Assembly: GCA_903893935.1 (NCBI GenBank)
Contig: CAITOD010000226.1
Coordinates: 1 to 8,319 of the forward strand
Length of the DNA stretch: 8,319 nt
Origin: an uncultured Sphingomonadales bacterium
GTDB taxonomy: Bacteria > Pseudomonadota > Alphaproteobacteria > Sphingomonadales > Sphingomonadaceae
Reading direction: 5' to 3'
Under the pieces are notes generated by a model that saw only the letters and a list, made by a program, of their open reading frames with translations, was not told the origin of the DNA and made no database searches. The position numbers and the translations under genes are program-made. Below, one piece after another: positions 5,235-8,319 of this stretch (the stretch's first letter is position 1; each line of letters starts with the position of its first letter).

Positions 5235-7835
5235 ATGAACGACATGTCCAGCCCCCCCGCCCCGCACCTGATCCGCCGGCTCGATTATCGGCCGCCCGAC
5301 TGGCTGGTGCCGACCATCGCGCTCGATTTTGCGCTGTCGCTCGATGCCACCAAAGTGCTGACGACTTTGCAGGTCGAGCGTCAGGCCCCCGGCGCACCGC
5401 TGCGGCTCAATGGCGACGGGATCGCGGTGGCGAGCCTGCTCGTCGACGGCCGTGCGCACAATGCATGGGAGATGGATGGCAACGACCTCGTCATCACGTT
5501 GCCCGGCGACGCGCACAGCGTGACGATCGAAACGGTGATCAACCCGGTCGCCAACACGCAGCTTTCGGGGCTCTATGCCTCGGGCGGGCTGCTTTGCACG
5601 CAATGCGAGGCCGAAGGGTTTCGCCGCATCACCTTTTTCCCCGATCGTCCCGATGTGCTGAGCCGCTATGATGTGCGCATGGCGGGCGACAAGGCCCGCT
5701 TTCCGGTGCTGCTCGCCAACGGCAACCCGGTGGCGCAGGGCGACAATGCCGACGGCACGCATTGGGCGCAATGGCACGATCCCTGGCCCAAGCCTTCGTA
5801 CTTGTTCGCGCTCGTCGCGGGCGATCTGGTGGCGACGCGCGATCGCTTCACCACCCGGTCGGGCCGCGAGGTCGATCTGGCAATCTGGGTGCGCCCAGGC
5901 GACGAGACGCGCACCGGCCACGCCATGCGCAGCCTGATCGCCTCGATGGCCTGGGACGAAGAAGTCTACGGCCGCGAATACGATCTCGACTTGTTCAACA
6001 TCGTCGCGGTGTCCGATTTCAACGCCGGGGCGATGGAGAACAAAGGCCTCAACATTTTCAACACGCGCTACATCCTCGCCGATCCCGAAACCGCCAACGA
6101 TGGCGATTACGACGCGATCGAAGGCGTGGTGGCGCACGAATATTTCCACAACTGGTCGGGCAATCGCGTCACCTGCCGCGACTGGTTCCAGCTCTCGCTC
6201 AAGGAGGGCTTCACGGTCCTGCGCGACCAGCAGTTCAGCGCCGATCGCGGATCGGCGCCGGTCAAGCGCATCGAAGATGTGCGGATCTTGCGCGCGGCGC
6301 AGTTTCCCGAGGACTCAGGCCCGCTGGCGCACCCGATCCGGCCGGATTCGTATCAGGAAATCAGCAATTTCTATACCGCCACGGTCTACAACAAAGGCGC
6401 CGAAGTCATCCGCATGATGACCGTGATCGCCGGTGCCGAGGCGTTTCGGCGCGGCACCGATCTCTATTTCGAGCGCCACGACGGCCACGCCGCGACTTGC
6501 GAGGATTTCGTCAAGGCAATCGAGGACGGCGCCGGGCTCGACCTGACCCAGTTCCGCCGCTGGTACGAACAGGCCGGCACCCCGCGCGTCGAAGTGCGGC
6601 TGGCGCATGAAGGCAACACGGTCACGCTCACGCTCAAGCAGACCATTCCGCCCACGCCCGGGCAGAGCGACAAGCTGCCGATGGTGATCCCGCTGCGCGC
6701 CGCGCTGTTCGACCGCGCGACCGGGCGGCACAACGGCGAACATTTGCTGGTGCTGACGCAAGACCAACAGAGCTTTGTGTTCGAAGGCCATGCCACGCCG
6801 CCCGTGCTGTCGATCAATCGCGGCTTTTCGGCGCCGGTGGCGATCGACAACCCCGCGCCCGATGCCGATCTGCTGTTCCTGGCCGAACACGACGACGATC
6901 CGTTTGCGCGCTACGAAGCGATGCAGCAGCTGGTCGTGCAGCATCTGGTGGCCGCCGTGACCGACCAGCTGTCCGACGCCGCGCGCGCCAGCGGGCGCGC
7001 CTCGATCGGCGAGGCGTTCGCCGCGGTGCTCGGCGATCCCGCGCTCGACGACCTGATGCGCGGCGAACTGGTGATCCTGCCCGGCGAGACTTATCTCGCC
7101 GAGCAGCTGAGCCCGGTCGATCCCGGCCGCGTGCGTGCCGAGCGCGAGGCGCTCAAAGCCTGGCTGGGCACGCACCTGGCGCAAGCCTGGCGCGATCTGC
7201 ACGACCGCACTTGCGCAGTGCCCTACAGCCTCGAACCCGCCGCGCGCGGCGCGCGCAAGCTCAAGACACAGGCGCTGGTCTATCTCGCCGCGGCCGACCC
7301 GGCCGAAGCGATCCGCCGCGCCGCCGCGCAATACACCCGCGCCGACAACATGACCGACCGCCAAGGCGCGCTGATGGTGCTGTGCGGGCTCGAAGGGCCC
7401 GAACGCAATGCCGCGCTGGCCGATTTCTACCAGCGGTTTGCCGACAATCCGCTGGTTATCGACAAGTGGTTTTCGCTTCAGGCGGGCTCGCTCCACCCGC
7501 ACGCGATCGATCATGTCAAGGCGCTCGCCGAACATGCCGATTTCACGCTCAACAACCCGAACCGGGTGCGTGCGCTCTATATGGCGTTTGCCGCCAACAC
7601 CGGCGCGTTCCACGAGCCCCATGGCGAAGGTTATCGGCTGATTGCCGACCTGATCCTCGCGCTCGACCCGATCAACGGCAACGTGGCGGCGCGCTTCGTC
7701 CCGCCGCTTGGCCGCTGGCGCAAGATCGAGCCCGCGCGCGCCGCGCTGATGCGCGCCGAGCTCGAACGCATCGCCGCGCAAGCCTCGCTCTCGCGCGATG
7801 TGCGCGAACAAGTGGGCAAGAGCCTCGACGGATGA
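5235..7835 (+). CDS. pepN: Aminopeptidase N (M1 family zinc metallopeptidase)
   Basis: Removes N-terminal amino acids from peptides in the cytoplasm, a late step of protein turnover. The 866-residue protein is close to E. coli PepN (870). From ATG 5235: the N-terminal beta domain (about 1-190) includes CTQCEAEGFRRITFFPDRPD (121-140). The thermolysin-like domain follows, with the exopeptidase motif GAMEN at 265-269. HEYFH at 301-305 gives zinc ligands H301 and H305 and general base E302. E324 in LKEGF is the third zinc ligand, and Y385 in TATVYNKGAEV is the transition-state tyrosine. All of these are shifted by four from the E. coli positions. An Ig-like beta domain (about 445-540) and an all-helical C-terminal domain (about 545-866) complete the family layout. 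All catalytic residues are present and there is no frameshift. Upstream in-frame codons to 5142 lack family sequence and an RBS, so ATG 5235 is chosen; ATG 5244 is an alternative. The stop overlaps the pgeF start. Confidence 0.97.
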   Translation: MNDMSSPPAPHLIRRLDYRPPDWLVPTIALDFALSLDATKVLTTLQVERQAPGAPLRLNGDGIAVASLLVDGRAHNAWEMDGNDLVITLPGDAHSVTIETVINPVANTQLSGLYASGGLLCTQCEAEGFRRITFFPDRPDVLSRYDVRMAGDKARFPVLLANGNPVAQGDNADGTHWAQWHDPWPKPSYLFALVAGDLVATRDRFTTRSGREVDLAIWVRPGDETRTGHAMRSLIASMAWDEEVYGREYDLDLFNIVAVSDFNAGAMENKGLNIFNTRYILADPETANDGDYDAIEGVVAHEYFHNWSGNRVTCRDWFQLSLKEGFTVLRDQQFSADRGSAPVKRIEDVRILRAAQFPEDSGPLAHPIRPDSYQEISNFYTATVYNKGAEVIRMMTVIAGAEAFRRGTDLYFERHDGHAATCEDFVKAIEDGAGLDLTQFRRWYEQAGTPRVEVRLAHEGNTVTLTLKQTIPPTPGQSDKLPMVIPLRAALFDRATGRHNGEHLLVLTQDQQSFVFEGHATPPVLSINRGFSAPVAIDNPAPDADLLFLAEHDDDPFARYEAMQQLVVQHLVAAVTDQLSDAARASGRASIGEAFAAVLGDPALDDLMRGELVILPGETYLAEQLSPVDPGRVRAEREALKAWLGTHLAQAWRDLHDRTCAVPYSLEPAARGARKLKTQALVYLAAADPAEAIRRAAAQYTRADNMTDRQGALMVLCGLEGPERNAALADFYQRFADNPLVIDKWFSLQAGSLHPHAIDHVKALAEHADFTLNNPNRVRALYMAFAANTGAFHEPHGEGYRLIADLILALDPINGNVAARFVPPLGRWRKIEPARAALMRAELERIAAQASLSRDVREQVGKSLDG

Positions 7836-8319
7836 ACGCGCCGGTCGAGGTCCTGCGCCACCCGGCGCTGGCCGGTGCGGCGCATGGATTCTGCGGCCGG
7901 CGCGGCGGGGTCAGCACCGGTCTGCACGCCGGGCTCAATGTCGGCTGGGGCAGCGAGGACGATCCGGTCGCCACGGCCGAAAATCGCGCGCGCGCGGTGG
8001 CTGCGGTCTTGCCGGGGGCGCAGCTGGTGTGCGCGTACCAGGTGCATTCAGCCGATGTCGTGACGGTAACCGAGCCATGGCCCGAGACCGACCGGCCGCA
8101 GGGCGATGCGCTGGTGACCGACCGGCCGGGCGTGCTGCTGGGCATTCTCACCGCCGATTGCGCGCCGGTGCTGTTCCACGATGCGCGCGCGGGCGTGATC
8201 GGCGCGGCGCATGCGGGGTGGAAAGGCGCGCTGGCGGGGGTGACCGATGCGACGATTGCCGCGATGGAGGCGTTGGGTGCCCGGCGTCAGGCCATCGCCG
8301 CCGTGGTCGGGCCGTGCAT
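7832..8319 (+). CDS. pgeF: Peptidoglycan editing factor PgeF (YfiH/laccase-domain family), 3' end cut off by window
   Basis: Family members correct misincorporation of L-serine in place of L-alanine in peptidoglycan precursors. The fold (formerly DUF152, 'polyphenol oxidase') is shared with LACC1/FAMIN purine-nucleoside enzymes. 162 complete codons are visible, about two thirds of the usual ~250. Family motifs in order: GFCGRRGGVSTG (19-30), LNVGWGSEDDP (35-45), YQVHSADV (69-76), GDALVTD (91-97), LTADCAPVLF (106-115) and AAHAGWKG (125-132). H72, C110 and H127 are the expected metal-binding/catalytic triad, matching H71, C107 and H124 of E. coli YfiH. The ATG at 7832 overlaps the pepN TGA (ATGA), with only a weak purine run upstream, so expression is probably translationally coupled to pepN. 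The frame continues off position 8319. Family assignment is firm; the exact activity is taken from homologues. Confidence 0.95.
   Translation, partial: MNAPVEVLRHPALAGAAHGFCGRRGGVSTGLHAGLNVGWGSEDDPVATAENRARAVAAVLPGAQLVCAYQVHSADVVTVTEPWPETDRPQGDALVTDRPGVLLGILTADCAPVLFHDARAGVIGAAHAGWKGALAGVTDATIAAMEALGARRQAIAAVVGPC

Noticed and set aside
3335..5671. 778-codon open frame on the plus strand across the SDR, M48 and pepN genes
   Set aside because: It is antisense to two clear genes and out of frame with the start of pepN. The product is a His/Arg/Gln-rich string without domains, typical of the shadow of GC-rich codons.
4062..6149. 695-codon minus-strand frame across the M48 and pepN genes
   Set aside because: It overlaps the true M48 frame and runs antisense to the pepN catalytic domain; there are no recognisable motifs.
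6315..7811. 498-codon minus-strand frame inside pepN
   Set aside because: Antisense to the well-supported pepN coding sequence, with composition typical of a mirrored frame.

Overview
The window is a GC-rich, tightly packed housekeeping segment of a bacterial chromosome. Strong use of G/C at third codon positions, a tRNA-Thr(GGU) with encoded CCA, and the character of the proteins fit an alphaproteobacterium, most likely Sphingomonadales (Sphingomonas/Novosphingobium/Erythrobacter type). That placement is an impression from family resemblance, not a search result. There is no sign of mobile elements, CRISPR, phage genes or compositionally foreign islands.

Layout. 1-849 (minus strand): the 5' part of gpmA, cut by the left edge, preceded by a 53-residue basic small protein. 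850-975: a gap with a possible promoter. 976-1050 (plus): tRNA-Thr. 1106-3077 (plus): a low-specificity threonine aldolase followed after 10 bases by a ten-helix EamA/DMT transporter. 2987-5107 (minus): an M48 (Ste24-like) membrane metalloprotease followed after 6 bases by a YeeZ-like SDR protein whose 3' end runs 91 bp into the transporter gene. 5108-5234: a divergent intergenic region with a promoter candidate. 5235-8319 (plus): pepN (aminopeptidase N), whose stop overlaps the start of pgeF (peptidoglycan editing factor), cut by the right edge.

The genes cover glycolysis (gpmA), threonine/glycine metabolism (tRNA-Thr, aldolase), small-molecule export, envelope protein quality control (M48), peptide turnover (pepN) and cell-wall precursor fidelity (pgeF). 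I see no single pathway linking them, and no previously undescribed system. The items worth a second look are modest: the convergent coding overlap with a probable stop-loss tail, the tRNA-Thr/threonine aldolase adjacency, a possible leaderless pepN transcript, the small ORF beside gpmA, the pepN-pgeF overlap, and a mismatch in the tRNA anticodon stem.
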